Shown in pieces: positions 8,231 to 18,025 of a DNA stretch of 64,000 bases (position 1 is its first letter; each line of letters opens with the position of its first letter). Source of the DNA: Bradyrhizobium australiense (GTDB lineage Bacteria; Pseudomonadota; Alphaproteobacteria; Rhizobiales; Xanthobacteraceae); contig NZ_JAAVLX010000011.1 in NCBI RefSeq assembly GCF_013114825.1, forward strand, positions 62,001 through 126,000, in the 5' to 3' direction. The translations under genes and the position numbers were made by a program. The notes beneath the pieces are model-generated. The model ran no database searches, was not told the origin of the DNA, and saw only the letters and a list, made by a program, of their open reading frames with translations.

Positions 8231-9382
8231 ATGGCTGAGCCACGCATTCGACTTGGAATGGTAGGCGGTGGGGAAGGCGCCTTCATCGGCGCCGTCCACC
8301 GTATCGCCGCGCGCTTGGACAACCGTTACGAACTCGTCGCTGGCGCGCTTTCGGCCTCGCCCGATAAAGCGATCCGATCGGCGGCGGCTATCGGCCTTGG
8401 GGCCGATCGATCCTATCCTGACTATGGGACCATGGCGCAGGCCGAGGCTGCGCGAACAGACGGTATCGAGGCGGTCGCGATCGTTACCCCAAACCATATG
8501 CACGCACCTGTCGCCGACACCTTCCTGGATGCGGGTGTTCACATCATCTGCGACAAACCGTTGACAACTACCCTTGAGGAGGCGCGCCGCTTGCGCGACA
8601 AGGCACGCGCGAGCGGACTGATATTTGCCGTCACCTATAATTATTCCGGTTATCCGCTTGTCCGCCATGCACGCTTGATGATTCAGGGCGGCGAACTCGG
8701 CGCGATCCGGATCGTGCAGGTCGAATACCCGCAGGATTGGCTGGCCGATCCGCTTGAGGCTGCGGGCCAGAAGCAGGCCGACTGGCGCACCGACCCAGCG
8801 CGCTCGGGTGCTGGCGGCTGCGTCAGCGACATCGGTACCCATGCATATCAGCTGGCGCATTTTGTCACCGGGATGATGCCTGAGCAGATTCTGGCCGAGG
8901 CGACGATCTTCGTGCCGGGCCGCCGTGTCGATGACAACGTGCAAGTCCTGCTGCGTTACGGGAACGGCGCGCGGGGCGCATTATGGGCTAGCCAGGTTGC
9001 ACCCGGAAACGATAACGGGCTGCGATTACGGATCTTCGGCGAGAAGGGCGGCTTGGATTGGCGGCAGGAAGAGCCGAACCTTCTCACCTGGTCGCCGCTC
9101 GGTGACGCACCACGATCGATCCGCCGCGGCACAACGTCCATGAACGCCGCCGGTCAGCGCGTCAATCGTATTCCAGCCGGCCATCCTGAGGGATACCTGG
9201 AAGCGTTCGCGACGATTTATACCGAAGTGGCCACAGCTATTGTGGCCAGTCGTACCGCTTCCCTTGCCGACCCGGGGCTGACCTTTCCAACGATTGAAGA
9301 TGGCTTTGCCGGTGTTGCGATGGTGGACGCCGTCCTGCGCTCGAGCACAGCCGGAGGGGTCTGGATGCCGGTTGAATTGTGA
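8231..9382 (+). CDS. Gfo/Idh/MocA-family oxidoreductase
   Basis: A 383-residue NAD(P)-dependent dehydrogenase. The N-terminal Rossmann motif is [20 protein letters not shown] carries the conserved Lys-Pro, and [17 protein letters not shown] carries the catalytic Asp and His. ATG 8231 is preferred over an upstream TTG at 8213 because AGGAG lies 8 nt before it. The enzyme probably oxidises a ring hydroxyl of a sugar or inositol to the keto form used by the TIM-barrel partner just upstream. No dedicated transporter is attached to this two-gene unit. Confidence 0.9.
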   Translation: MAEPRIRLGMVGGGEGAFIGAVHRIAARLDNRYELVAGALSASPDKAIRSAAAIGLGADRSYPDYGTMAQAEAARTDGIEAVAIVTPNHMHAPVADTFLDAGVHIICDKPLTTTLEEARRLRDKARASGLIFAVTYNYSGYPLVRHARLMIQGGELGAIRIVQVEYPQDWLADPLEAAGQKQADWRTDPARSGAGGCVSDIGTHAYQLAHFVTGMMPEQILAEATIFVPGRRVDDNVQVLLRYGNGARGALWASQVAPGNDNGLRLRIFGEKGGLDWRQEEPNLLTWSPLGDAPRSIRRGTTSMNAAGQRVNRIPAGHPEGYLEAFATIYTEVATAIVASRTASLADPGLTFPTIEDGFAGVAMVDAVLRSSTAGGVWMPVEL

Positions 9383-9850
9383 AAGCGCCGACCACACCAT
9401 CGTCCCTGTTACATGGGTGTGCGGAGGCCACTTATAATGCGAGGTCTGCGTCGTGACGGAGATGGGGCTACTCGGTGGGAGGGAACGAATGGTCGCCTGG
9501 AGTTATCGTAGAGCGACGCTCTGCGACGTGCCTCGCGATCACCTTCGATACCCGTCAAATCGCACGACGGCCTCTGCGGAATCGAGCTCACGAAAGTTGA
9601 CTATCTCCGCCACGCTCCCCTCCAGCTCTGCGATCGTTCGTTCTTAGGATCGGCCTTGCAGCGTGAAATGGGGGAAGGGGAGTATATCGGCAGCGACCAA
9701 CACTCGAACCCCAACGCCTTTGAGTTGTCTGGACTGCGCCGAACTCGCTGGTGCGGCATTCCGACAGGAGGAAATTAAACTGCCGGTTCAATGTAGGTTT
9801 AACGACACGTTTGTCGGAATAGCCCTTGATTTTCCTGCGAAATCACACGC

Positions 9851-9895
9851 CTCTTAATCAGCGGGTCCCAGGTTCGAGCCTTGGTGCGCTCACCA
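9851..9895 (+). tRNA. tRNA-Lys(CTT) 3' fragment (not a functional gene)
   Basis: The sequence from the anticodon (CTCTTAATCAGC) through the T-arm (CCAGG TTCGAGC CTTGG, with one G-T pair) to acceptor strand TGCGCTC and a genomic CACCA matches the 3' half of a bacterial tRNA-Lys. The 5' half is absent: the bases upstream cannot form the D-arm or the complementary acceptor strand. Such 3' tRNA pieces are typical att remnants left by site-specific integration. The intact gene would lie outside the window. Confidence 0.7.
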
Positions 9896-9930
9896 AACAT
9901 ATCAAGACCTTAGCCAGAGAAACCGTTTGA
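9859..9930 (+). repeat. Direct repeat copy A (att-like, tRNA-derived)
   Basis: This 72-bp stretch aligns without gaps to 40129-40200; a hand count gives 59 identities of 72. It covers the tRNA-Lys T-arm, acceptor end and CCA plus 35 bp of 3' flank, and the match stops after the shared CCGTTTGA. The two copies have the same orientation and enclose about 30.2 kb. This is consistent with old attL/attR sites, although the divergence is high. Confidence 0.55.
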
Positions 9931-9970
9931 GGAAACCGAACTAAAGCGGTTTTTCAAACGGTGTTTTTCT
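9922..9970 (+). terminator. Rho-independent terminator behind the tRNA fragment
   Basis: A two-part hairpin: outer stem ACCGTTTGA (9922-9930) with TCAAACGGT (9954-9962), inner stem AAACCG (9933-9938) with CGGTTT (9947-9952), loop of 8 nt, followed by GTTTTT. It lies 26 nt after the tRNA CCA end and is probably the original tRNA terminator carried with the fragment. Only its left arm is retained in the copy at 40.2 kb. Confidence 0.7.
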
Positions 9971-10425
9971 GTGAGGCGCGAACAGCTCTCGATAATGTGA
10001 CTGACAGCCCGCTGCTAAGATAAAGGCAGTCGGTTTGGCTGTATCCCTGACGACGTTCCTTCAGCCCTGACGCGGCTACGCGATCGGGCAACGGACGAAT
10101 TTCTCGACCGTGCCGTCGAGAAACATTCGCTCGAGATGATGGCCTGCCCCTTCGACACGACTGCGCGCGAACCGCGGCGTGTCGCGGCTTAGCCTGGAGC
10201 CGGCTCGTGGCACTCATTCCAGCCGCGTACGCACTCTATCAGGCACACCGATTTGTCCCCCTTCGCCCGTTCGAGGGCGTTTATGAAGGAATCCCAGCAG
10301 CTTGTTCTGAGCCTTGATCTGACGAGCCGCTAAGGCGCGCGCCCCCAATGCGTTGTCAGGTCTACGGGCGTCGTTTCCTCAAGATGAGTTGCGTACCTCA
10401 AAGAACCTCTGCTAGCCTTCAGCCC

Positions 10426-11469
10426 ATGAAGGAGCCGGACGCCAACAGCCCTCTCACGCTCAGGGACATCGCCCGCCAGGCTGGCGTCAGCCTCGCCACG
10501 GTCGATCGCGTCCTGCACAACCGTCCCGGCGTGCGGCCGGACACGGTCCGCCGGGTCAAGGAGACGATCGCCCGCAACTCCTTTCAGCCGCATGTGGCCG
10601 GCGCCGAGCTCGCCCGTGGCCGTTTCAGGCGCTTCGCCTTCGTGATGCCGTCGGGGCCGAACCTGTTCATGCAGCAGATCCAGTCCTATCTCGGCGAGAT
10701 GTCGGGCTGGCTGTCGGCCCGCCGCCTCGCGGTCGAGATGGTCGCGACCGACGTGTTCGACGCCTTCGTTCTCGCGAGCTCGCTAGAGGCCCTTGCCGGC
10801 GAGTATGACGGCGTCGCGGTCGTCGCGCTCGATCATCCGAGCGTGCGGGCCGCCATCAACGATCTCGTCGATGGCGGCGCCAAGGTGGTGACGCTGGTCT
10901 CTGATGTGCCGTCGTCGCGCCGCCATCATTATGTCGGCATCGACAATATCGCCGCCGGGCGCACCGCCGGCGCGCTGGTCGGCCGCCTCGTTGGTCCGCG
11001 ATCCGGCAAGGTCGCGATCGTCGCCGGCTCGCAAGGCCTGCGCGACCATGCCGAGCGCATCTTCGGCTTCAATCAGGTGATGGCGTCGGAGTTTCCTGGG
11101 CTTAACGTGCTGCCCGTGCTCGAAGGGCGCGACGAGGACGAGCGCTCGGAACAGCTCATGTCGCGTCTGCTCGGCAAACATCCTGACGTCGTCGGCCTCT
11201 ACAATGTCGGCGCCGGCACGCCAGGCGTTGCCAAGGCCCTGATCGATTCCGGTCGCGAGAAGCAGGTGGTGTTCGTCGGACACGACGTCACCGTGCTGAC
11301 GCGCAAGCTCTTGTTGCAAGGCGTGATGGATGCGGCGATCTCGCAAAACCCGGGACACGAGGCCCGCGCCGCCGTGCGCGTGCTGCTCGCGCTCGCCCGC
11401 GGCGAGCCGATCCTGAGTGAACAAGAGAAGATCCGGATCGACATCGTGATGCGGGACAATCTGCCATAG
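10426..11469 (+). CDS. LacI-family transcriptional regulator
   Basis: A 347-residue regulator. The LacI helix-turn-helix is at about residues 11-45 (TLRDIARQAGVSLATVDRVL, then a hinge at NRPGVRPDTVRRV). A periplasmic-binding-protein-like sugar domain follows. ATG 10426 places the DNA-binding domain close to the N terminus; an earlier in-frame ATG at 10348 would add an unconserved tail. It sits directly upstream of the xylulokinase, xylose isomerase and Rbs-type ABC genes in the same direction, so it probably controls them in response to the transported pentose or related sugar. Confidence 0.92.
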   Translation: MKEPDANSPLTLRDIARQAGVSLATVDRVLHNRPGVRPDTVRRVKETIARNSFQPHVAGAELARGRFRRFAFVMPSGPNLFMQQIQSYLGEMSGWLSARRLAVEMVATDVFDAFVLASSLEALAGEYDGVAVVALDHPSVRAAINDLVDGGAKVVTLVSDVPSSRRHHYVGIDNIAAGRTAGALVGRLVGPRSGKVAIVAGSQGLRDHAERIFGFNQVMASEFPGLNVLPVLEGRDEDERSEQLMSRLLGKHPDVVGLYNVGAGTPGVAKALIDSGREKQVVFVGHDVTVLTRKLLLQGVMDAAISQNPGHEARAAVRVLLALARGEPILSEQEKIRIDIVMRDNLP

Positions 11470-11551
11470 CCTGTAGAACGATTTGCAAGGCGGCCCGATG
11501 TGGGAAAAGGCGACAAAGATCGCCAACCGGGCCGGAAGGGAGGACGACGAC

Positions 11552-13002
11552 GTGTATCTCGGGGTGGACATCGGCACATCCGGTGTGAAGGCGTGAACGA
11601 GGCTGGCGCAATCGTCGCGACAGCCGCGCGCGAGCTTGCGTTCTCGCATCCCGCACCGCTGTGGTCCGAGCAGGATCCGGACGCCTGGGGTGATGCAGCG
11701 ATCGGCGCCATCGACGATCTCGCATCCGTTCATCCGCGCGTCGTCGCGCAGGTGCGTGGCATCGGTCTCTCCGGTCAGATGCATGGCGCTACCTTGCTTG
11801 GCGAGGACGGCCGTCCGCTGCGTCCGGCAATCCTGTGGAATGACGGCCGGTCCCATGCCGAATGCGAGAGGCTCGAGGGCCGCTGTCCCTCGCTCCACGC
11901 TATCGCTGGCAATCTCGCGATGCCAGGCTTCACCGCGCCAAAGCTGCTCTGGGTGGCCCGCCATGAGCCCGAGATCTTCGATCGGGTGGCAAAAGTGCTG
12001 CTGCCAAAGGCCTATGTGCGCTACCGCCTGACCGACGAGATGGTCGAGGACATGTCGGACGCCGCCGGCACGCTCTGGCTCGATGTCGGTCAGCGCCGCT
12101 GGTCTGCGTTGCTGCTACATGTCACGGGGCTCGATCTTCACCACATGCCGCGCTTGGTCGAAGGCAGCGAGATCAGCGCGGCACTCGCTCCCGAGTTTTC
12201 GAAGCGCTGGGGCATGACGAACGATGTCATGGTTGCCGGCGGTGCGGGGGACTGTGCCGCGAGCGCGATCGGGCTCGGCGCCATCACGCCTGGCGATGCG
12301 TTCCTGTCGCTGGGAACTTCAGGCGTCGTGTTTCGTGTCACTGACAGTTTTGCGCCGGCGCCCGCGTCGGCTGTGCACGCCTTCTGTCATGCGCTTCCGG
12401 GTCTCTGGGACCAGATGGGCGTGATGCTGGCGGCGGCCGCCTCGCTCGCCTGGCTTTCAGGCGTGATGGCGACGCCTGCCGCCGCGCTGCTGGCGCCGCT
12501 CGGCGAGACCGTCCGCGGACCGAGCCCGGTCAAGTTCCTTCCCTATCTCAATGGCGAGCGCACGCCACACAACGACGCTGCTGCCAGCGGCGGGTTCGTG
12601 GGTCTTCGCGGCGCGACAGGGCGCGATCAGATCGTCCAGGCCGTGCTCGAAGGCGTGGCCTTCGCCGCGCGCGACAACCTCGCGGCGCTCGGCAACGCCA
12701 GCTCCGCGATCACGGAGTTCGATCTTGTGGGCGGCGGCTCGCGCTCGGCGCTGTGGGCCCAGATCTGCGCCGATGTGCTCGGCATTCCTGTCCACCGCGT
12801 CGAGGAGGGCGAGTTCGGTGCAGCGCTTGGCGCTGCACGGCTCGGCCGGCTTGCTGCAACCAACGAAAACCCTGCGCAGATCTGCACGCGTCCGCGGCGG
12901 CTTGCGAGCTTCACGCCGCGTGCGTCTGCCGAAGCCGCCTACGATGAAGCCTATCACCGGTGGCGAAAACTATATCCCGCGCTGAAGGAGTTCTCCCTGT
13001 GA
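11552..13002 (+). pseudogene. xylB: Xylulokinase, frameshifted near the N terminus
   Basis: An FGGY-family xylulokinase whose frame is broken. The native start is GTG 11552 behind GGGAGG and reads VYLGVDIGTSGVKA, then hits TGA at 11594. The body continues in another frame from VNEAGAIVATAA at 11593 to the stop at 13002, with WSEQDPDAW, GQMHGATLL, WNDGRS and the late GGGSRSALW segment intact. The break is explained by loss of 7 nt (GTGCTGG) between AAGGCG and TGAACGAG. Translation from upstream ATGs in the second frame would lack the DIGTS phosphate-binding segment. A second intact xylulokinase at 24598-26073 may make this copy dispensable. A sequencing error is possible. Confidence 0.8.
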
Positions 13003-14321
13003 ACGTGTCACCCAAATTTTTCGGGGCGAGTGCGCCGGTCGCCTACGGCGGCAAGGACGCCGAAAGCCCGCTCGCGTTCCGCTGGTACGACAGGGATCGC
13101 GTCGTGCGCGGACGGCGGCTCGAGGATCACCTGCGTTTCGCGGTCTGCTACTGGCACTCGTTCTGTTGGCCCGGCGGCGATCCCTTCGGCGGCGAGACAT
13201 TCCTGCGGTCCTGGCATCGTGGCGCGGACATGATGGCGCTGGCACGGGCCAAGGCCGATATCGCCTTCGAGCTGTTCCGCCTGCTCGATGTGCCCTTCTT
13301 CACCTTCCACGACGTCGATGTCGCGCCGGAAGGCGCCTCGCTTGCCGAATCCGTAGCCAACCTCAACGCCATTGCCGCTCTCTTCGAACAGAAGATGGCG
13401 TCTTCCAAGGTGCGTCTACTCTGGGGTACGGCCAATCTGTTCACGCATCGCCGCTACATGGCCGGCGCAGCGACCAATCCGGATCCGGACATTTTCACCT
13501 ATGCCGCCGGCCAGGTACGGGCTGCGCTCGAGGTGACTCACCGTTTGGGCGGGCAGAACTATGTGCTCTGGGGCGGACGCGAAGGCTACGAGACGCTGCT
13601 CAACACCGACATCAAGCGCGAGCTCGACCAGCTCGGCCGCTTCGTCTCGCTGGTCGTCGAGCACAAGCACAAGATCGGTTTCAAGGGACCGATCCTGATC
13701 GAGCCGAAGCCGAAGGAGCCGACCAAGCATCAATATGATTTCGACGTCGCCACATGCTACGGGTTCCTCCAGCGCTATGACCTTCTGAAAGATGTCAAGC
13801 TCAACATCGAACAGAACCATGCCATCCTTGCCGGCCATTCGTTCCAGCACGAGATCGGGCTGGCCCAGGCGCTCGGTGTGTTCGGCTCGCTCGACATCAA
13901 CCGCGGTGACGATCTGCTCGGCTGGGATACCGACCAGTTCGCGATGAACGTGCCGGAGCTGGCGCTGGCGTTCCACGATATCCTGAAGGCCGGCGGCTTC
14001 ACGACGGGCGGTCTCAATTTCGACGCCAAGATCAGGCGGCAATCGATCGATCCGGACGATCTGATCCACGCCCATGTCGGCTCGATGGACGCCTGCGCGC
14101 GGGCGTTCCTTGCCGCCGCCGACATGCTCGATGCCGAGGCGCTGACGATGCCGGTTGCGGAACGTTACGCCGGATGGGCTGATGCCGAGGGACGCGCGAT
14201 CCTCGCTGGCCAGCGTTCGCTTGCCGATCTTGCTGATCGCGCGCTGGCACCCGGTTTCGATCCACAGCCGCGCTCAGGTCGTCAGGAATATCTGGAATCA
14301 CTGGTCAACCGGTACGTCTGA
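12999..14321 (+). CDS. xylA: Xylose isomerase
   Basis: A 440-residue xylose isomerase (D-xylose to D-xylulose, metal dependent, cytoplasmic). Diagnostic segments in order are [12 protein letters not shown] with the ring-opening His, [49 protein letters not shown] with metal-site Glu and His, and [18 protein letters not shown] with the Asp cluster. GTG 12999 is chosen because AAGGAG lies 8 nt before it and it overlaps the xylB stop (GTGA). Its partner kinase just upstream is frameshifted, so xylulose must be phosphorylated by another enzyme unless the shift is an artefact. Confidence 0.95.
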   Translation: MNVSPKFFGASAPVAYGGKDAESPLAFRWYDRDRVVRGRRLEDHLRFAVCYWHSFCWPGGDPFGGETFLRSWHRGADMMALARAKADIAFELFRLLDVPFFTFHDVDVAPEGASLAESVANLNAIAALFEQKMASSKVRLLWGTANLFTHRRYMAGAATNPDPDIFTYAAGQVRAALEVTHRLGGQNYVLWGGREGYETLLNTDIKRELDQLGRFVSLVVEHKHKIGFKGPILIEPKPKEPTKHQYDFDVATCYGFLQRYDLLKDVKLNIEQNHAILAGHSFQHEIGLAQALGVFGSLDINRGDDLLGWDTDQFAMNVPELALAFHDILKAGGFTTGGLNFDAKIRRQSIDPDDLIHAHVGSMDACARAFLAAADMLDAEALTMPVAERYAGWADAEGRAILAGQRSLADLADRALAPGFDPQPRSGRQEYLESLVNRYV

Positions 14322-14333
14322 ACGAGGCCGAGC

Positions 14334-15098
14334 ATGGAAACCGCAGGTGCAGCCGGGCAACCGGTTCTGGAATTGACAGGGATCGGCAAGGAGTTCGGCG
14401 CGATCCGCGCGCTGCACGGCGTCGACATGCAGGTCTTCCCCGGCGAGGTGGTCGGCCTGATGGGCGACAACGGTGCGGGCAAGTCGACACTCGTGAAAAT
14501 CATCGCCGGCAACTTCCGCCCCACCCATGGCGAGGTCCGCTTCGACGGCAACGCGGTCCATTTCTACCGTCCCATCGATGCTCGTGCAGTCGGTATCGAG
14601 GTCGTCTATCAGGACCTGGCGCTCGCCGACAATCTCACGGCGGCGGCCAATGTCTTCCTTGGCCGCGAGCTCAAGCGCAAATTCGGCCCGTTCGCCTTCC
14701 TCGATCACAATGCGATGGCGGCGCGCGCGCTGGAGCTGTTCGGCGAGCTGCGCTCCGAGACGAGACCGCATGATCTCGTCAAGCAGATGTCGGGCGGCCA
14801 GCGCCAGGCGGTTGCGATCGCACGCACCCGCCTGTCGAACGCCAAGCTCGTGATGATGGACGAGCCGACCGCGGCGATCTCGGTCCGCCAAGTCGAGCAG
14901 GTCCTGGGCCTGATCCATCGGCTGAAAGAGCAGGGCGTCGCCGTCATGCTGATCTCCCACCGCATGCCCGACGTCTTCGCGGTCTGCGACCGCGTCGTCG
15001 TCATGCGCCGCGGCGAGAAGCGGGCGGATAAGTCGATCCGTGATACCAGTCCCGAGGAAATCACTGCCCTCATCACCGGCGCGAAGGAGGCTGCGTGA
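14334..15098 (+). CDS. Sugar ABC transporter ATPase (Rbs/Frc type, single domain)
   Basis: A 254-residue ATP-binding subunit of a CUT2 sugar importer. Walker A is GDNGAGKST (about residues 43-51), the signature is MSGGQRQAVAIAR, Walker B is MMDEPTAAIS and the switch is LISHRM. Most CUT2 ATPases are double-length (about 500 residues); this one has a single domain like FrcA, so a dimer is expected. It lies 12 nt after xylA and overlaps the permease start by 4 nt (ATGA). Confidence 0.93.
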   Translation: METAGAAGQPVLELTGIGKEFGAIRALHGVDMQVFPGEVVGLMGDNGAGKSTLVKIIAGNFRPTHGEVRFDGNAVHFYRPIDARAVGIEVVYQDLALADNLTAAANVFLGRELKRKFGPFAFLDHNAMAARALELFGELRSETRPHDLVKQMSGGQRQAVAIARTRLSNAKLVMMDEPTAAISVRQVEQVLGLIHRLKEQGVAVMLISHRMPDVFAVCDRVVVMRRGEKRADKSIRDTSPEEITALITGAKEAA

Positions 15099-16180
15099 TG
15101 GCTATGCCCCTGGAATCCCCGATCTCCTTCACCAATATCGGCCGTATCAGGTGGTGGCAGCGCGGCATCTTTGCGTCCCAAACCGGCTACGTTCTGCTGG
15201 CGCTGCTGGGGCTACTGATCGTCATGCATTTTGCGAGCCCTTACTTCTTCACGCAGGGCAACATGCAGAACGTGGCGAAGAACTTTTCCTTCATCGCCAT
15301 TGCCACCCTCGGCATCACCTTCGTGATCATCACCGGCGGCATCGATCTCTCGGTGGGATCGATGATGTGCTTCTCCGCCATGATCACATCCATGGTGATG
15401 TCGGGCCTGTCGACGCCGGGCATGCCCGGCGCGTTCCTGTTCGTGCATCTGGCTGCGGACGGCAAGACCGTGGTCGCCAATGTACCGGGGCTGATCCTGC
15501 TTGTCTCGATCCTGGCGGGACTTGTCACCGCACTGATCGTCGGGCTCGTCAACGGCTTCTGCATCACCGTGCTCGGGCTGTCGCCCTTTGTCACCACGCT
15601 CGGCATGCTCTCGATCGTCCGCGGTCTCGGCTATGTCGTCTCTAACGGGCGCGGCAGCTTTCCGGGCGGACCAGATGCCGACTATTTCTACGCGCTGACA
15701 TCGGGCGATCTGTTCGGCGTACCGGCCCCATTCATCTATCTGGTGATCCTCGCGGCGGTAATGGCGATCGTGCTGCACCACACGAGCTTCGGCCGTCATG
15801 TCTTCGCGCTCGGCGGCAACGAGAAGGCGGCGGAATTGACCGGCATCCCGGTCGTACGGGTCAAGATCGAGGTCTACGTGATTTGTGCGCTGGCCGCAGG
15901 GCTGCAGGGCATCATCATCTCGGGCTGGCTGGGGTCTGCGCCCGCGAACATGGCGACATCCTACGAGCTCAACGTGATCGCGGCGGCGGTCATCGGCGGC
16001 GCCAATCTCGCGGGAGGCGTCGGCGGCCCGCTTGGGGCCATCGTCGGCTGTGTGCTGCTCGAGGTGATCCGCAACGGCCTCGTGCTCGCGCAGGTCAGCT
16101 CCTACTGGCAGCAGACGCTCGTGGGCGTGATCATCATCCTGGCCGTGCTAGTCGACCGCATCCGCTCACGCATCGCTTGA
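15095..16180 (+). CDS. Sugar ABC transporter permease (Rbs/Frc type)
   Basis: A 361-residue CUT2 inner-membrane permease with about ten hydrophobic segments. The family signatures are ITGGIDLSVGSMM near the N-terminal third and the late AAVIGGANLAGGVGG segment. The N-terminal 30 residues are cytoplasmic. Its start overlaps the ATPase stop by 4 nt, so the two are probably translationally coupled. It forms the import pore for the sugar captured by the binding protein encoded 90 nt downstream. Confidence 0.93.
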   Translation: MMAMPLESPISFTNIGRIRWWQRGIFASQTGYVLLALLGLLIVMHFASPYFFTQGNMQNVAKNFSFIAIATLGITFVIITGGIDLSVGSMMCFSAMITSMVMSGLSTPGMPGAFLFVHLAADGKTVVANVPGLILLVSILAGLVTALIVGLVNGFCITVLGLSPFVTTLGMLSIVRGLGYVVSNGRGSFPGGPDADYFYALTSGDLFGVPAPFIYLVILAAVMAIVLHHTSFGRHVFALGGNEKAAELTGIPVVRVKIEVYVICALAAGLQGIIISGWLGSAPANMATSYELNVIAAAVIGGANLAGGVGGPLGAIVGCVLLEVIRNGLVLAQVSSYWQQTLVGVIIILAVLVDRIRSRIA

Positions 16181-16270
16181 GGTTACTCCGGGAGGCAACG
16201 AACACATCGTCTATCCGCCTTCTGGAGCATTCAATTCAAAAGGATAGGCACAAGAGTGTGGAGGGAGCCA

Positions 16271-17203
16271 ATGAGGAAGATACTTCTCGCCGGCATGGCC
16301 ATCGCGATGATGGCGACACCGGCATTCGCCCAGACCTACAAGTTCGTGATCGTGCCCAAGGCGATGAACAATCCGTTCTTCGACGTCGCGCGCGACGGTT
16401 GCCTGAAGCGCGCCAAGGAGCTCGGTAACGTCGAATGCATTTATAAGGGGCCGGTCGAGCATGAGCCGGCGACGCAGGCGCAGATCATCCAGGATTTCAT
16501 TACGCAAAAGGTGGATGGACTTGCGATTTCGGTCGCGGATGTCGCGGCGATGACCAAGTCGATCGAGGCGGCGACCGCGGCCGGTATTCCCGTCATCACC
16601 TTCGATGCGGATGCGCCCGGCTCCAAGCGCATCGCCTATATCGGCACCAACAACAAGGACTTCGGCCTCGCGCTCGGCAAGCAATTGCTGCAGCTCAAGC
16701 CTGAGGGCGGCAAGTATGCCGTCGTCTCCGGTGGTCCGGGCGCCAAGAACCTCGCCGAGCGCGTCGATGGCGTGCGCGAGGCGCTCAAGGGCTCGAAGTG
16801 GGTCGAGGTCGCGGGCTCGCCGACCTTCTGCAATGACGATCCTGCGCTCGCGGTCCAGCAGATGGCGGACCTGCGCACCGCGACGCCCGACTTGGGGGCG
16901 ATCGTGCCGGTTGGCGGCTGGCCGATGTTCGCGCCCGAAGGCTACAAGGCCTTCGTCAACAAGAACAAGAAGGACATCGACGCTGGCAAGCTGACGCTCG
17001 TCGTCGCCGATACGCTGAAGATGCAGCTTGAGCTCTTGCGCGACGGCTACTCCAACGCCCTTACGGGACAGCGCCCGTTCGAGATGGGCGAAAAGGCGAT
17101 GGATGTCCTGCTCGCGATCAAGAAGGGCGAGAAGGTTCCCGAGATCGTCTACACCGGCCTCGATCTCGTCACCAAGGAGAACGTCGCTCAACTGTTGAAG
17201 TAG
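16271..17203 (+). CDS. Sugar ABC transporter substrate-binding protein (RbsB/FrcB type)
   Basis: A 310-residue periplasmic binding protein. The signal peptide covers residues 1-21 (MRKILLAGM..TPAFAQ). The two-lobed PBP type 1 domain begins at YKFVIVPKAMNNPFF. ATG 16271 sits behind GGAGGGAG; a GTG at 16256 is in frame but lies before that site. The ligand is probably a pentose or a hexose of the Frc type, given the xylose isomerase in the operon. A strong hairpin follows the stop by 32 nt. Confidence 0.93.
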   Translation: MRKILLAGMAIAMMATPAFAQTYKFVIVPKAMNNPFFDVARDGCLKRAKELGNVECIYKGPVEHEPATQAQIIQDFITQKVDGLAISVADVAAMTKSIEAATAAGIPVITFDADAPGSKRIAYIGTNNKDFGLALGKQLLQLKPEGGKYAVVSGGPGAKNLAERVDGVREALKGSKWVEVAGSPTFCNDDPALAVQQMADLRTATPDLGAIVPVGGWPMFAPEGYKAFVNKNKKDIDAGKLTLVVADTLKMQLELLRDGYSNALTGQRPFEMGEKAMDVLLAIKKGEKVPEIVYTGLDLVTKENVAQLLK

Positions 17204-18025
17204 GAACGTTCGCAGCCCCAACGTTCCTGCGCTACACTCCCTCTCCCGCTTTGCGGGGGAGGGAGTGCTGCTTTCGGCCTTGGAAGTTCATCGGAATGAA
17301 GCGCGCGCGGCTTGCGGATGGGCTCGATGCCACGGCGATCGACCTTGGCCGCGCCAAGAATCGCCGCGTTGAATTGATACCACAGTAGTTTCGCGCTGCG
17401 TGGATCTCGATCGGTCACAACAATGGAAGAGAATGCAAGTGTATCACATAGGTTTGGCCGGCGAGGATGGCCGAAGCGGCGATGGTTCGGCCGAACCACG
17501 CGCCGAGAGGCAATCCCAAGGAATACCGCATTCATATCCGTTGCTCGTTCGTGATTATGGTCTGGCGACGGCGCTGGGGTTGCTGGTCAAGACTTTGCCT
17601 TATGCCCTCGCGCGGTGAGGAGTTTGGTGGCAGCGGCCGCAGCGTGCGTCGTCTGGTCGGGATCGGCGCAGGAGGCGCGGTATGGCTCGCTGTACACATC
17701 TCCATGATATTCGGCGTCTGCTGGCTTTTTGGTATTGTCCTTGCCGGTGGACGGATCTGGGCAACAGTCCTGCGATATGTGCCCCAAAGTGCGGGCCACT
17801 TAATGCCCTTCGTGAAGGGCCGGACACCGGATACGAGTCTTGCAATCTCCTGGCTTCGAATTGACTTCCGCTCGGGCCCTGTCGGTGGCAAAATCACCAT
17901 GCAGCGGGTGGATACGGCTTGCAGTTGCAGGGTTTTCCTGTGAGCGGAAGTAGTGCAGTGGCAGGCAAGCTGAAGAAAACGCGCACCAACATAACTGGGC
18001 AATGGCCAGGAAAGAGCAGGTCCAT
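17204..18025. other. Intergenic region without a convincing gene
   Basis: About 820 bp between the xylose/ABC operon and the aldo/keto reductase gene. It begins with a strong CT-rich hairpin. A plus-strand open frame at 17467-17943 has one hydrophobic stretch (VWLAVHISMIFGVCWLFGIVLAGG) but no good ribosome binding site and poor composition elsewhere. I treat it as non-coding or a remnant. Confidence 0.5.
17235..17267. repeat. CT/GA-rich 15-bp-stem hairpin, terminator or REP-like element
   Basis: The arms are CACTCCCTCTCCCGC (17235-17249) and its complement at 17253-17267, with one T-G pair and a TTT loop. No T-run follows, so it is not a classical terminator, but it can stabilise or end the upstream ABC operon mRNA. 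CCCTCTCCCGC-type palindromes are widely dispersed in Bradyrhizobium-like genomes; that is remembered background, not tested here. Confidence 0.6.

Larger units (their letters stand above)
9383..10425. other. Gene-poor junction region containing tRNA remnant
   Basis: About 1 kb without a convincing protein gene. Open frames on both strands have random-looking, Arg/Ser-rich translations and no ribosome binding sites. The recognisable content is a tRNA-Lys 3' fragment at 9851-9895 followed by its terminator hairpin at 9922-9962. I see no integrase or integrase remnant here. The right end (about 10350-10425) holds the promoter region of the LacI-type gene. Confidence 0.6.

Noticed and set aside
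11509-11524. GGCGA..TCGCC inverted repeat upstream of the frameshifted xylulokinase as LacI operator
   Set aside because: Arms are only 5 bp with a 6-bp asymmetric spacer; not convincing as a LacI-type site.
17467-17943. 158-codon frame with one hydrophobic stretch between the ABC operon and the aldo/keto reductase
   Set aside because: No ribosome binding site, poor composition outside the hydrophobic stretch and no family match that I recognise.
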